Shown here: positions 1 to 12,886 of the stretch, piece by piece
Numbering within the stretch: the stretch's first letter is position 1
Layout: every line of letters begins with the position of its first letter
From: Hypomesus transpacificus
Lineage: Eukaryota; Chordata; Actinopteri; Osmeriformes; Osmeridae
Direction: 5' to 3'
Length of the DNA: 64,000 nt
Assembly (NCBI RefSeq): GCF_021917145.1
Contig: NC_061071.1
Location: forward strand, 5,811,037 to 5,875,036
Made by a program: the position numbers and the translations under genes
The notes under the pieces: generated by a model
What the model saw: the letters and a program-made list of their open reading frames with translations, nothing else
Database searches by the model: none
Told to the model about the DNA's origin: nothing

Positions 1-439
1 GAATAAGCCTACTGGAGACAAAGTCCACCTGAATGTCTTCACCCTTTTACAAACACTTCAGGCAACAACAGTTTAGTTCAAAACTACTCAACAATAAGTG
101 AAAAAAATACAGAAACGTGAATGGTCCTACCATCTCTCATGAGACAGCAAGGTGTCCAAATTGGAGATAAATGAGAATTGACTTTCAAGTAATTCGTGAG
201 TCGGTGACAGTGTGACGCCGATACTTCCGTAAAGCCAGCAAGGAGGAAAAAAGCGCTGTGGCACCTTAGTGGTTGTTAATTATTTATGAGAATCCATTTC
301 ACATGCCAAATACGACTGAAAAGGGGGAGTTTGAGGTGCAATCGCATTTCGCTGTACTTCAGCTGGGCTGAAGCGAATGACTTGTGAGTGGGAGGACTGC
401 ACATGAAGTGCGTAGGTACGCAACGCTGTCTCAATGTGC

Positions 440-636
440 TGCTCAATGTTTGTAACTCCCAGATAGTCCCCACAGGTGAACAGCACAATAGTGTGACCCC
501 AGACTCTCTCACTGAGAAGCTGCAAGTGTTGCTCTATAGAATTTGCCTCCTACTTAGTGAATGAAGTCAATCCCTGTACGACCAGGAGGAGGGCGTGGGG
601 TCCTGGGGGACACAGAGACACACTGCGTACTATCTC
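440..636 (-). pseudogene. AIG1/GIMAP-type GTPase gene fragment, broken
   Basis: Read on the minus strand from 636, one frame gives EIVRSVSLCPPGPHALLLVV, then an in-frame TAG at 552-550, then a stretch with LLSERVWGHTIVLFT and a GDYLG segment ending near IEQHIE. This order of motifs is that of the central GTPase region of fish AIG1/GIMAP proteins (the HALLLV strand, the EEHLELLSERVW helix and the HTIVLFT.GD.LG strand). The P-loop part is not seen upstream, and the similarity stops after about position 440. An internal stop plus loss of both ends marks it as a dead fragment. Such families are large and fast-evolving in fish. Identification rests on recalled family motifs, not a search. Confidence 0.62.
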
Positions 637-789
637 TTAGTTGAAACAATATTTTATGTTATTTTGTAATATTTTGAATTGTCTTACTTGTTAGAGAGTG
701 AACTTAAACAGAAGAGCCTTTACCTAAACCACTTGTATATTTGATCAAATGGTCAACGCAACGTTTATAAATGAAGCCCCTGGTATAAA

Positions 790-1045
790 CCAGGGTGATG
801 ATCTGGGGGGTATTCCGGGTAGCGGGTTTAACAAACTCTCACCCTAACCCTGAACTCTGAGTTGAGTTACTTTAAAATGGGAAAAAACTAAAATTCTGTT
901 CCAGAAAAGCTGATTTGAATTTGTTGACTCAACTTGGAGTACGTCAACTCTGAGATAAGCGCGGGCATGATAACTATTAAAAGCCAACATCAATGGAGCT
1001 CCGATACCAGGATCCACCATGGGACCCGGCGACAAAAAACGTTGT
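790..1045. repeat. possible DNA-transposon remnant
   Basis: This stretch begins with a GGGGGTATTCCGGGTAGCGG-like end and has short inverted sub-repeats: CTCTGAGTTGA near 855 and TCAACTCTGAG near 944. The style resembles non-autonomous PIF/Harbinger-type elements common in teleosts. No clean target duplication was found, so the ends are uncertain. Confidence 0.3.
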
Positions 1046-1615
1046 CCTACTTCACCACACTTATAAGTTTTATTTCGTGTTTATTGTCAATCTGAGCACA
1101 TATTCCGGTAAAATGCCACACGGATGTAGCAGCGTATAGCCAGCGGACGCCAGAAAGTTGACAGGAGCTTTAAAATACTGTATCAATGTTGAACAAAACG
1201 TCCCAACAGGCCATTATAAACGTATTTTTTAAATCTTCGTAGCACTTTGTGAGTGGGCTATCTACTCCTGAGTATCCCAATTCCCAACCCTGTGCTTGCT
1301 GTTCAAGTGCCTGGCCAGACAAGGCGAGATCAAGGAGGCTGTCGGATTTTTCGACTGAGACCTGTATGTGTCACGGCTCACGCACACGCTTAGGGGAGTG
1401 GAATTTTTTCAGGGAGTGAGATTTCGGCAGTACCGGTGGGTAGGCCCACCGCCCACTTCGAGCACCGATCTTGACAAGCAGATCATGTAAGTCATTAGAT
1501 TAGTTATTTACTAATGTTAGATGTGCCCATCTTTTATGTCCACCTGTTTTCTGAAGTTACCTGCCTGTCTGTTATTAATATACTGTCTCTTTCGTTTGTA
1601 TTCGGGGTTTTCCAA

Positions 1616-1821
1616 GGTCCTTCAGCGAGGAGTCAGTCTGACTGCTCCAGTTTGGTGGCTCTCTCAGGACCTCCCTTCCTGACAAGACTCTGTCCTTGTT
1701 TAACATCAAGACACCTAGGAGGATCATCACCCTGCTCCAGAGCAACCAGGACCTTAAGCCTGCAGCCACTGATAACACCACAGGATTCCCTCTCCTGCCA
1801 ACGGAAGCTAACTGTGTTTGG
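1616..1821 (+). other. exon-like open segment of unknown identity
   Basis: A pyrimidine-poor but legal acceptor (CCAAG) precedes this segment and a strong donor (TTTG then GTAAGT) follows it. One of the three frames is open throughout; another is open over the last 150 bases. I do not recognise a protein in either frame. It may be a non-coding exon or chance. Confidence 0.18.
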
Positions 1822-2500
1822 TAAGTTACATGTAGTTATTGTTGTGAAGTCCCAGTCCAGATAGTTTTTCTATCTGCTATTAGGTTTCAAGGTTTAGTAG
1901 GATAAAAGTGTTGTATATTGCTAACAATAACAGTTATTTAAGTCATTTTTATTTACAACTTGAGAGGCTGAGCAGAGTTTCCATGAGATGGTGTTTGAAA
2001 TAATAGATGGAGCAGAAAGGAGGATACTAGAAGGAAATAGGAGAGTGAAAAAAAAGTATAAAGTATAAGGAGGAAAAATAGAGGAACCAAGAAAAGTCCT
2101 GATATGTGTGCACCTTTTCTCTTTCCTCCTAGCACCCCCCTCTCTTGAAACTGCCCTCCTTTCACCACCTTTGTGCTTCATGTCTCCTCTGTTTGCATGT
2201 GCGATATCACTGTGTCCTTGTCCTTTGGTTTTTAGTTCACTGTTCACTGTCTACTACCAAGATGTAACTGTTTTAATTTGCTTTTGCAATAAACTGAACT
2301 GTATACAGATGCCTCCATATTGATGGTTACTTAGGGCTTCAGTGCAGTCCTCTACTGGCCTGACTGAACCACAACTCAAAACACATATGACAACAAAATA
2401 AATTACAACTACTGTTCTGAAACAACAGTTGTAGAAGTATTGAGTTCCATCCATCTCCAGCCAAGGTTCATAAAAACATCATCTCAGAATTGAATCAAAG

Positions 2501-2506
2501 TTTATT
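2501..2506 (-). terminator. pcnp polyadenylation signal
   Basis: TTTATT on the plus strand is AATAAA on the minus strand, about 460 bases beyond the pcnp stop codon. The intervening sequence contains a short ATC/CAT trinucleotide run (about 2915-2938). It is the best candidate for the 3' end of the pcnp transcript. Confidence 0.5.
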
Positions 2507-2968
2507 TTCCAACCAAGGTCCCTTTCGACAGGTGAGTTTTCAGGCACTGGGATGACAGACAGGTGAAGAGGGGGGTCGTGGGCACACATGGTCAGGATTC
2601 TGGACTGAATATACAGACAGGCCGGTGATACACAGATGTAGAGATCCCAGTCTAGCCCCTGAGACTCCAGCCATCAGAGTCTCACCAGTTCATGTTTTAA
2701 CCCTGCCAACATATGTCTGGCATATCCACTGGAAAAGATTATACCACACATACACACACGTAAAAAAAAAGAAGAAAAAATAAAGAGAGAGAAGCGAGCG
2801 TGAAAACAAATTGTTACATATTTACATTTTTACACTGGTATCAAACAAAAAGGTTCACACACAAAACAGTGACCCAGCCGGCCCACTTTAATACTAAAAC
2901 AGGACGTCAGTCATTATCATCATCATCATCATCATCATCCAATCCGATCCAGAGCTGGTGTTGCCAGT

Positions 2969-4242
2969 CTAGGATTGGTGGTCGGACTGGGTCTTCAGCT
3001 TTCTCTCCCAGAGCTTCTGGTGGTCGGAGAAGCCCTGTTTCCCCTTGTTGAAGGAGTTAGGCCCTGCAGAGGTGGGGGTTTCTCTGGAGAAGAGGGAGGA
3101 TTAAGGGAGATAGTAAGACCAAGTGACAGAGCGAGGAGGTAAGAGCCCATGAAAAAAAGAATTGGTCCGCTCACCTGCCGATGTTCTTCATCCTCATTTT
3201 GGCCTCTGGTGGCATCTCCTCTGGCTCACTCTGTGCAGGGTACAGGCTGGTTTAGTGTGTGTATGTGTGTGTGTGTGTATATTTGTGTTTGGGTGTCGAA
3301 CTCACATCATCATCCTCGTTGAAGACTGAAGACAGTGGTTTCTTAGCTGGAAGTGTGGGCACAGGTTCTTTGGGTTTCTGAAAGGAGCGGATCAGCTTAG
3401 TAGTGCATTCGATTGGAGGGTCTAAAAAACCTGAGTCAACGCACTCCCTCCAAATAATACTCACACTGGCACCAAGCTTAATGGAGATAGGGTTAGGCTT
3501 CTTGACCGGTTGGCTTATCAGGCCAAAGCCGATCTTGGCGACTTTTGGTGGCGCCGGCTGGTCTGTGGACGACCTCCCAGGACTCGGGGCATCATCCTGG
3601 GCCGATCGCTTCCCTCCTCCCACCCCTCCTCCTCCAGTGCTGGAAGAGACAGGCTTAGTTTTCACTCTGCCTCCCTCCTCCTCGGGCCCTGCTGAGGCGA
3701 AACAACTTACCACGGTGAGCAACTGTTACCTTGGAAACCCGAGGGTGAGCTAGTTACCTGGGTGACGAGGGGTTAGTCTGCTGGGGAGTGTCGTGCGAGG
3801 GGGAGCGTGGGAGGTGGAGGGTACCTTCGTGCAAAATAGGCTTAAGCCATAAATTATGGTCACGACTGCTAATTAGCTACAACAGCAGCCGGATTGCATT
3901 ACAGTATATGTTTTGTCATCAGTCAGCAGGTCAGGGCAGGTTGGCATGGTTTAAACTCTGATAAAATAACTAGCTGAAGGAAAACCTGTCTCTGGCAAGC
4001 TTGTTTGTAACTAAACATAGCCCTAACTAACGTCTGCCAGCTAGCTAAGAAATAGGCCAAAGACTACGCCATTGCTAAACGAAATCAAGACACATGAAGA
4101 CAAACATGAGCATATGAATCGTATTTTTTACAAAGCGCGGCTCATTTAGCCGCAGACAGACAATAACACACTGTCTCTAAAATGTACTAATATCACCTCC
4201 ATCGTCGGAGAACGTCTTAGTGTTGTGCTTATATTCCGCCAT
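2969..4242 (-). CDS. pcnp: PEST proteolytic signal-containing nuclear protein
   Basis: Five coding exons on the minus strand: 4242-4197, 3691-3465, 3377-3306, 3230-3175 and 3083-2969. Together they make 516 nt, a 171-aa protein (human about 178). PCNP is a small nuclear protein linked to the cell cycle and to the ubiquitin ligase NIRF/UHRF2. Exon 2 carries the Ser/Gly/Pro-rich PEST-like part and the conserved KIGFGL and ISIKLGAS segments. Exon 3 carries PTLPAKK and FNEDDD. Exons 4-5 carry [30 protein letters not shown] and [11 protein letters not shown]. The start ATG has a good context and opens the only plausible first exon. Exon 2 has a NAGNAG acceptor (CAGCAG), which could add or drop one alanine. 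The gene is divergently transcribed from gtf3c3. Identity is firm from the C-terminal motifs. Confidence 0.96.
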
Positions 4243-4521
4243 TACTTGCAGGGAGAGCTAAATCAGGGAGCATTTCCGTCGCACGTTCGACACGTCACAA
4301 CACGTCGCCCATGTGATTGTTGTCAAAGTGTGTTTTTAGACCGATGGTTTACTGTATGAGCTGTGCAAACTTTTGATCGTATAACGTGCGGTATCAGGTG
4401 CTCTCATAAAATGCTAGTTTCATACGAGATATTTTCAAGGGACCATTGTAGCTAGATAACAACGTCAGATTTAGCTTTAGCTGTACCCGATAACATTGCT
4501 TTGGTTCCTGACTAGGTAGTG
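4243..4521. promoter_or_regulatory. bidirectional promoter between pcnp and gtf3c3
   Basis: Only 279 bases separate the two divergent start codons, so this interval must hold both 5' leaders and both promoters. It contains several CpGs (including ACACGTCACAACACGTCGCC near 4290) and no obvious TATA box, as expected for housekeeping head-to-head pairs. No specific factor site is claimed. Confidence 0.8.
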
Positions 4522-5713
4522 ATGTCGGCATTCAGTGCGGAGCTTATAGACTACCTAGAAGGCAAGATATCCTTCGAGGAGTTTGAAAAGCAGAGAGAGG
4601 AACGCAAAAACAAGGTCAAAGTAAGTGCACTTTGAGTTCAATTGAACCCTGGTGTGAGGTGAGTGCTAAAGGCTACAGTGATCATGCTTAGCATTATGGG
4701 AGGAAGCAGCTCCACACCAGACAGTGAATTATCTTGCGTGGCCGACTGGCGATTACTTCTCTCTCTCCCCCAACCTCTCTTCCTCCAGGCTCCAGAGGCA
4801 AGCGACGAGGAAGGTCCTGATGCCATTCTCCCCGGAACCTCACACCAAAGCCCCAAGAGAGCCAGAAGGGCACCCACAGGTGAGCAGCGTCTCCCAGCCT
4901 CTGATCAGATACGGATCAGCCTGCATGGCTGACCTCAAGTAGTTTGTAGCCGAGCAAGTGAGCCAATTTGATGCTGGAACCAACGTAAAATATCTCCTGT
5001 ACCTCACGTCTTTCCAAATCCTTTTTCCCTCTCTCCTCCAGGTGGGGCGGATGAGGGGGTCCGTCCGTCCGTCCAGCAGGCCTTTGACTCCATGCTAAGG
5101 GGGGCAGAAGAGCTGCAGTCTGAGGACGAGGACGACGAGAACTACGAAGACGGCGATGATGAAGATTACGAAGTGGGCGAGGACGAGGACGAGGATGAAG
5201 AGGGTGGTGACGACGAGGGGAAGCGTAAGGAGGAGAGCAGCAGGAGGCGGAAGGAGAGGCGGACGAAAGACAAGGACCGAGACGATGAGGAGGGGGGCGA
5301 GGGTCCATCCGCTGGAGACGTGTTTGCCTTGGAGATGGAGCTCAACAGAGAGAACAAGAAGATGATGAAGGTGAGCTTGCTTGTATGTTTGTCTGTGCGC
5401 GCGTGTGTGTGAGCATTTCAGAGGAGCTTATGTGACTGTGTTTAGGTGATTAGCCGATGTACTGATCGTGTGTGTGTGTGTGTGTGTGCGCGCAGGAGAG
5501 ACGTCACCGCAGCAAGCTGCCCAGAGCTCTGAGGGGTCTGATGGGCGAGGCCAACATCCGTTACGCCCGTGGAGAGAAGGAGGACGCCATCCTCATGTGC
5601 ATGGAGATCATCAGACAAGGTGAGCAGCACGGTCACAGAGTGTGAGTGTTCCTGTGCCGGTCTGTCTGTGTACGTGTGTTTGTTCACAAGCCTGTCATTA
5701 CAAGCCTGTCCAC

Positions 5714-5746
<33 letters not shown>

Positions 5747-8700
5747 CCCCTCTGCTCACCCCTCCCTATTCGTTCCCCCCAAGCCCCCTTGGCTTACGAG
5801 CCCTTCTCCACCCTGGCTATGATCTACGAGGACGAGGGGGACATGGAGAAGTCCCTCCAGTTTGGCCTCATCGCCGCCCATCTCAACCCCAGTGACAGTG
5901 AGGAGTGGGTGAAGCTGGCGGACATGTCCCTGGAGCAGGGCAACGTCAAGCAGGCCATCATCTGCTACAGCAAAGGTCCGACCCCCTGACCCCCGACCCC
6001 TTCCAAATGGCATCGTCGGGCAGATTTGTTAGGAACTGACGTACTCTCTGCCTCGTTGACGTACCCCGTCGCTCTCCTCGTTTCTCTCCTTTCTCCCTCA
6101 GCCATCAAGCACGACCCCACCAACGTGCGCTACCTGTGGGAGCGTTCCAGCCTCTACATGCAGCTGGGGGAGCACAGGCAGTGTATGGACGGTTACCGCC
6201 GTATCCTCTCTCTGCTACCCCCTGCTGACGGACTCCATTTCATGCAGCTGTCCAGGGACATGGCCAAGTGAGCGCGCACACACACACACACACAAACACA
6301 CCACCAGAGGTGTCAAAAGTATTCACATTTATTACTCAAGTAGAAGTATAGATACTAGGGTTTAAAAAGACTTCTTTAGAAGTTTAAGTATCAACTCAAA
6401 CTTTTTACTCAGGTAAAAGTGTAAAAGTACTGGTTTCAAAACTACTTAAAGTATAAAAGTAAACGTAGTAATGTAAGGGGAAAAAAATGCCAAGAAGGAC
6501 AAAAGCTTAGGCCGCCCACAGGGGCCATTATGCACTACCCCACCTCCACAAAAAGGCCTATTATGGCCTATTTTTCTATAGGCCATAATGACTAATGTTG
6601 TATTGAAATGTTAATGTTGAAACAATTAGGATGCACCTGTTTCAGCCGCATTTATGCCCATTGAAAATGAATGCATTTTTGTACAATGCAAATACATGAA
6701 AGAACCATATATGTGTACTACTTAGCATTAACATGTGTTTCATGGAGCGGAAGATATGATTTAGTTGCCTATACGTATTGTAAAGGTGCAAAAAAATCAA
6801 CCATCAGAGGCATGTTGTCAATAGCCTTTATTCAAATTAGACAGCTTTTTTACATTTTTAAAATCCATTAGCTCGTGTTACTTGGGTGCTCAGAAGTTGC
6901 AGCGCATTTGAAAGAAGTTGTTTTTGAATCCAACCATTTCCAAAAATTCCTCCAGGTACGGCCAGGGATGTAGAAGGGTTGGCTGGTCTTCCTGGCACCA
7001 ACCTCCTCGCTGGTGTTTGGTTGGGATATTTCGCTCGAGTTCTCTTGAGTCTCTGCCACAGACATCTTTGTACTAGGCAACATACGTCTGCTATTTCCTT
7101 GCTGGAGTGTGACACGGTTTGTGTCATGTGCAGGTGGGATGGATCGCGTACAACCCAATAGGGTGTCGTAATGGTATATGTTTATACTTCTCATCCAACC
7201 ACAATCGAATTCACTCTATCCGGATGGATTTTACGATGAAAAGATGGAATGAAAACGAGCCGAACTGTAATTGGAGTAGCGAGGCTATTTTTAAAATGTG
7301 AGGAGTAGAAAGTAAGGTATAGATGGCCCTACCCAAAATGTCTACTTAAGGGACACCTCTGTACAACGCGCACTGTAAAGAAGCCCCGTTGTGCACAAAA
7401 CCAACCCACTCAAACAGATAAGGCCGTACATAAACTTGAAACCCTAGCTTTTTTGAGCTGAACTAACCACACGTGTCTGTGTGTGTCTGTGTGTGTTTGT
7501 GTCTGTAGGAGCTACTATGAGAGCAGTGATCTGACCTCGGCCATCGGGGTGATAGAGGATTCTCTGGGCCGCCACCCAGAACTAGTCAATGATGAGATCA
7601 TCAACATGGCAGCTGAGTTGTACATTGCCAACCACCAATATGGGAAGGCCCTGCAGGTGTGTGTGGGACTCAGCTCTCCTTAAGAGTCAGGCCTAAGAAA
7701 AGTCCTCCTACTCCAGTATCCATGTAAGGATGACATTATAAAGATACAGCAGAAATGAATTGACCTTCTCGTCATCTACTCTCTCTCCCTCGTGTGTGTG
7801 TGTGTAGGTTCTGATCCGGTTCTGTCACATAGTTCTGGTGAAAGAAGAACGGAAACAGGTTCCAGCAGAACAGAAACGGGGTCCAGCAGAACAGGGGGAG
7901 GACCAGATGGAGACGGAGGAGGAGAAGAACGAGACGACGGAGGAGGCGGGTGAGAGAGACAGATAGAGAGAGAGAGAGAGGGGGGGGGGGATCTGCAGCT
8001 CCTCATTACAGAGAAGAAATGAACGATCAAGCTCCTACTTGACTAGTTCAAAGAGAGGGATCGCTGTCGAGGAATGGTAGGATAGCCACAGTAGACGTCT
8101 AACTCGACTGCAGGGCTGCTTGATTATGGCGAAGATAATAAAGTAGAGATCCCGATTATTGAACATGATTACTCATTGACTTTGGAAAAACATCATGCAT
8201 TTATTGAACTTCAAAAAATAGACCAGCATATCTATGATGTCAACACCACAACCTCCCATTGTTTCCTAGCCTATTGTACTTTTGCCTACCCCAGCACACC
8301 TCAGCACACCGTAATCTCTTTTTCCTCTCCATTCTGCTCTTTGTCTCTGCACCGCTTCCCCGGTCTCTCTCTCTCATTCCCCCTTTCTCTGTGCCTGCCC
8401 CACCTCCCACCCAAACCTTCACCCACACTTCCCACCCCCACCTCCCATCTCTAGGGGAAGTGACAGACGTGCAGGTCCCAGACACGGTCCCGGTAGACAT
8501 CAAGGTGAAGCTGATGGTGTGTCTCATCCATCAGCAAGTCTACAAACCTCTGGAAGTGAGTGAGCCTTCCATCCGTCCTCTCTCTGTCCTCCACGGAGCA
8601 CCTGCATTGATCCCTCTGGCACCCGTGTGTGTGTCCAGGTGATGCTGTCCAGCCTGACAGACCAGAGCCCAGAGGAGCTGGGAGATCTGTACCTGGACGT

Positions 8701-8910
8701 GGCCGAGGCCTTCCTGGAGCAGGGCCAGTACTCCTCGGCCCTGCCCCTGCTCTCTGCCCTCGTCTGCTCCGACAAGTACAACCTGGCCGTGGTCTGGCTC
8801 CGGCACGCAGGTACACGCCCTTCCTCTCACACACACACACACACACGGACACACATATACGGGTACACACGCATGTAAGCAAAACTGTGTGTATATATAT
8901 GTATATGTAC

Positions 8911-8955
<45 letters not shown>

Positions 8956-11900
8956 GAAACACACAGACAGGGTCACAAGCACACATGTACCCAAGCCCCA
9001 CCCCCTCCCTCCCTCTCCCCCCCAGAGTGTCTGAAGGCGCTGGGCCAGATGGAGGGCGCTGTGCAGAGCTACCTGAAGGTGGTGGAGATGGCTCCCCAGC
9101 ACCTGGAGGCCAGGCTGTGCCTGTCCACCCTGCAGCAGCAGCTGGGCCGGCCCCTGAGGGCCCTGGAGGCCCTGCAGCCCATGTACGACCCCGAGACGCT
9201 GGCCCAGGACGCGGCCGCCGCGCAACAGGTGGGAGGTCTGGGCGGGGCTGTCTGTGTGTGTGTGTGTATTTGTGTGTGTTTCTGTTTGAAAATGTGTAAC
9301 CCTTCTGTGTGGTTGTCATTTCGGCATCTGTCTTGTGTCTGTGTTTATTTGGTGGGTGTGTGTTTATTTGGTGTGTGTGTGTGTGTGTGTCACCAGGAGT
9401 TGAAGTTGCTGCTGCATCGCTCCACTCTGCTGCGGTCTCAAGGCCGGCTGGAGGACTACCTGGACACCATGCTCACCATGCTGGGAATGCTGCTTAAGGT
9501 CTGGCTACCACACACACACACACACAATATACACACTCACTCATATAAATACACATACATATATAATCACTCTCTCTCTCACACACACACATATAGGCCA
9601 AACAACTGAAAATATTCCCCTTGATGGTTAAACTGGACAGTGTATTAACATTAAATGATTCTGGAATTGCAGTTATTTGACTCTTTTGGGTTCAATCAAA
9701 GCACGACTGGTTAAAGTAAAGTAAAATGTAATTTATATTCAATAACACCAAGATGAATGAAATCAATTACGAGGCAAACATGTTATAAAATCGTACTTAC
9801 TCTACCGTGATTATTGCAAATCGGAGAGAGAGAGTAAGAGGAGAGCAAGGAGGAGAAGAAGCCAGACCTGAGGAGGAAAACCTCAGGAGAAGAAGAACCT
9901 AGAGAACAATGCTTCACACTCCCTTTACACCCATCTATTATATACAAGAACAACCAATCAGACCACATCTCGACCCTTGCTTATCAACCAATGACGACCA
10001 ACGCAACAGTTACAGTCACACCATGAGGTCTGACAACCATCATGCAAAAACTAATCCAGTCTTGAGCATAGGAGAGATGGAGCGAAGGCTACAGCCCAGC
10101 CTACACACGTCATCTTCTCACACCTGCACATACGCTCTCTCACACATACTTGCACATGTAACGCACTTACACGCGTGCGTACGCTCGCACAATTTCTCAC
10201 ACGCTCACAACCGCGCGCATGAAACCCGCACTCTGTAACACACACGTTATCCCGTCTCTCTCATTCATTCTTGTTCAGTATTCTTATCATACTATACATT
10301 GTTCTCCTGGATGTGTGTACGTGTGTTTGATACCTGCGTGCGTGTGTACACGCCTGTGTGTGTGTGTGTTCCAGGTGGCGATGACGCGTGCCGAGGTGTG
10401 TTTGAGAGCCACCCACGTGTCCGGGGTGAGACACCTGTGCCTGGTGAAGGCCACGAGCGACGAGGTGTTCGACATCGACGACCAGGAAGCAGCCTACCAG
10501 GACATCAGTGGTAGGACTGCGTGGGTGTCTGTTAGTGTGTGTCTGCATCAGCTGACATTTTACATTTAGTCATTTTGCAGACGCTCTTATCCAGAGCGAC
10601 TTACAGGAAGTACAGGGACATTGCCCCCGAGGCAAGTAGGGTGAAGGGCCTTGCCCAAGGACACAACGTCATTTGTCACAGCCGGAAATCAAACCGGCAA
10701 CCTTCTGATTGCTAGCCCGATTCCCTAACCGCTCAGCCACCTGACTCCCTTACCTTCATTTCAAACCTTTCGTAGGTGCAAGTGTGAGCACTGCGTCTGT
10801 GCGTGTGTGTCTCCCGTAGGTAAGACCAGCGTGTTGTCTCGGGAGGACTGGTGGCAGCTGCTGGTGCAGAGTGTGTGCACGCTGTGCGAGGTGAAGCGCT
10901 ACAAGGAGGCCGAGCTCCTGGTGGACTCCTCCCTGGAGTTCTACTCCTTCTACGACGTCAAGCCCAAGAGGAAGGAGCTGGAGGTGTTCGGCCTGTCCGC
11001 CGCCTTCCTGGACCACAACTACCGCAAGGCCTACAACTACATCAGGTGTGTGTGTGTGGGGGGGGGGATCCCTTCTTAATCTGGATGTTGGTGGGTTACT
11101 GTGGTCACGAAACAAAAGTTGTGTGTTTATTGTGATTTAAGACAAGAATCTGAGTGGTGCCGAACGCATGGCCACTCCTGACTAGTTCTTGTAAGGAGAT
11201 GAGGGTCTTTGTGGAAGAAAGACTAATCCCAGTGGTGGATGTGGAGAGCTAGTCAGGCAGCGTAGCATTCACTGTAATCCAGCTTCTACCATCCACACCA
11301 AAGTGCACACACAATACACAATCTGCATTTGATTGTGCGGTAAACCGAGTTTGAAAATCGGAAAATGTTTTTGTCAGATCCTTGCATTAGTGTGTGTGTG
11401 TGAATTTAAGTGATTTCCTTAAACTTCAAAACCGCTAGAGATACAATAATGTGACACAGTGATACATCAAAACAAGCTACTTCCGTATCTCCCATTTGCC
11501 AATAAAAACAGATTTAGATGCTTTTAATATGTAGGGTTAGGTGTGTATTTGCAGCATGTGTTTACATGTGTGTGAGTGTCATTACGTGTGTGTATTTACG
11601 TGCGTGGGGGTATTTAAGTGTGTGTGGGTGTAGTTACACGTGTGTGTCATCACGTGTGTGTGTCATTACGTGTGTGTATTAACGTGTGTGGGGGTATTTA
11701 AGTGTGTGTGTGTATTTACATGTGTGTGTGTGTGTGTTTACATGTGTGTGTGTGTGGGTGCAGACTGATGCTGATGGAAGAGCTGGACCGACCCCAGCTG
11801 TGGAACCTCTTTAACCAGGTGACCATCAACTCCCAGGACCTGCGTCATCACCGCTTCTGCCTGCGGCTCATGCTGAAGAACCCCGACAACCACGCCCTGT

Positions 11901-12666
11901 CAGTCCTCTGTGGACACAACGCCCTGGTGTCCGGAAGCTTCAAACACGCCCTGGGTGTGTACACGCCTCACGCTGAACAACAAGCACACACACACACAGA
12001 CACACACACAGTCAATATACACGGCTCTGTTCCTCAACTTTGTGTGTGTGTGTAGGCCAATATGTGCAGGCGTTCCGTGTGCGCCCAGAAGACCCTCTCT
12101 ACAGCTTGTGTGTGGGCCTCACCTTCTTTCACATGGCTGCACAGAGGTTCACAGCTAAACGCCATCCGCTGGTGCTGCAGGTGTGTGTGTGTCTGTGTCC
12201 AGGGCGGTGTTTGCGTATGTGTCTAGGATTTCTGTGTGTTTAGAAGTTTGTGTGACGTTTGTGTAAAACAAGTGTGTGTGTGTGTGTGTGTGTGTGGCAG
12301 GGGTTCTCGTTCCTGTGGCGTTATGTGGAGCAGCGTGGGCACTGCCAGGAAAGTATGTACAACCTGGGCAGAGCGCTGCAGCAGATGGGGCTGGCACACC
12401 TGGCTCTACACTACTACCATCTGGCCCTGAGTCTCCCCCCGCCACACCTGGAGGTACACACACCACTCACCCAACACACCACATGCAACACACGCACACG
12501 CGCACACAACGTCACGACTGACTCCTTCTCTCCTGACTTCCAGGGTATAGAAGATGACCAGGTGGACCTAAGGAGAGAGATTGCGTTCAACCTGTCTCTC
12601 ATATACCAGGCCAGTGGGAACGTGGAGATGGCACGCTACCTCATACACACACACTGTACTGTCTGA
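4522..12666 (+). CDS. gtf3c3: general transcription factor 3C subunit 3 (TFIIIC102), TPR protein
   Basis: Eighteen exons: 4522-4620, 4789-4879, 5042-5370, 5496-5619, 5784-5975, 6102-6267, 7509-7656, 7808-7949, 8455-8555, 8639-8810, 9026-9228, 9397-9498, 10375-10510, 10820-11045, 11764-11954, 12056-12180, 12301-12453, 12544-12666. The sum is 2823 nt, 940 aa (human 886). It is the TPR-rich tau-A scaffold of TFIIIC, which binds the A-box side of tRNA and 5S promoters and recruits TFIIIB. Recognisable blocks are the N-terminal ELIDYLEGKISFEEFE, a long Asp/Glu-rich and Lys/Arg stretch in exon 3 (residues about 65-170), KLPRALRGLMGEANIR, APLAYEPFSTLAMIYEDEGD and GDLYLDVAEAFLEQGQYSSA. TPR helices run from about residue 180 to 930. 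All introns are GT-AG. Intron 6 carries a 1-kb hAT-type element and intron 13 a common teleost repeat. The acidic region is longer than in mammals. Confidence 0.98.
6305..7361. mobile_element. hAT-type non-autonomous DNA transposon in gtf3c3 intron 6
   Basis: The element starts CAGAGGTGTC at 6305 and ends GACACCTCTG at 7361, perfect 10-bp terminal inverted repeats of hAT type. Flanking 8-mers CACACCAC (6297-6304) and TACAACGC (7362-7369) agree at 5 of 8 bases, consistent with a decayed 8-bp target duplication. The interior has the AAGTATAGATACT-like and TACTTAAAGTATAAAAGTA motifs common in fish hAT ends. It has no transposase-sized ORF, so it is non-autonomous. Confidence 0.75.
10555..10749 (+). 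repeat. ubiquitous teleost interspersed repeat, near full length
   Basis: The unit runs from CATTTTACATTTAGTCATTT through GACGCTCTTATCCAGAGCGA to AACCGCTCAGCCACCTGACT. I recognise this as an abundant interspersed repeat of many teleost genomes. It lies in gtf3c3 intron 13. A decayed partial copy is at 50130-50236. Confidence 0.7.
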
Positions 12667-12880
12667 ACACACACACACACACACATATCTCAGCCTTGTT
12701 TATGCTGTAACTTGAATATTAGGGCCTGTGGTCCAGCAAGTCAATCCCTCTCCTTTCCCTTCATACAGCTAACTGGGCCAAAATGCTTTATTTTTATACA
12801 GGGGCTTATAACTGATTTGAACAGAGGCTGTTAACATAAGTTGTGAAGTATGTTCAACAGTTTCTTTTAATGTATACACA

Positions 12881-12886
12881 AATAAA
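12881..12886 (+). terminator. gtf3c3 polyadenylation signal
   Basis: AATAAA 215 bases after the gtf3c3 stop codon, followed by a TG-rich stretch (GTGTTTGTGTGTGTT, from about 12918), the usual downstream element. Confidence 0.7.

Noticed and set aside
8540..9609. Long ORFs on both strands (259 and 326 aa) over gtf3c3 exons 10-12
   Set aside because: They cross AT/TG microsatellites and shadow real exons out of frame. The conserved protein uses the spliced frame.
10555..10749. Possible tRNA gene because of its promoter-like and cloverleaf-like segments
   Set aside because: The sequence is a dispersed teleost repeat. No intact anticodon arm or acceptor stem could be drawn.
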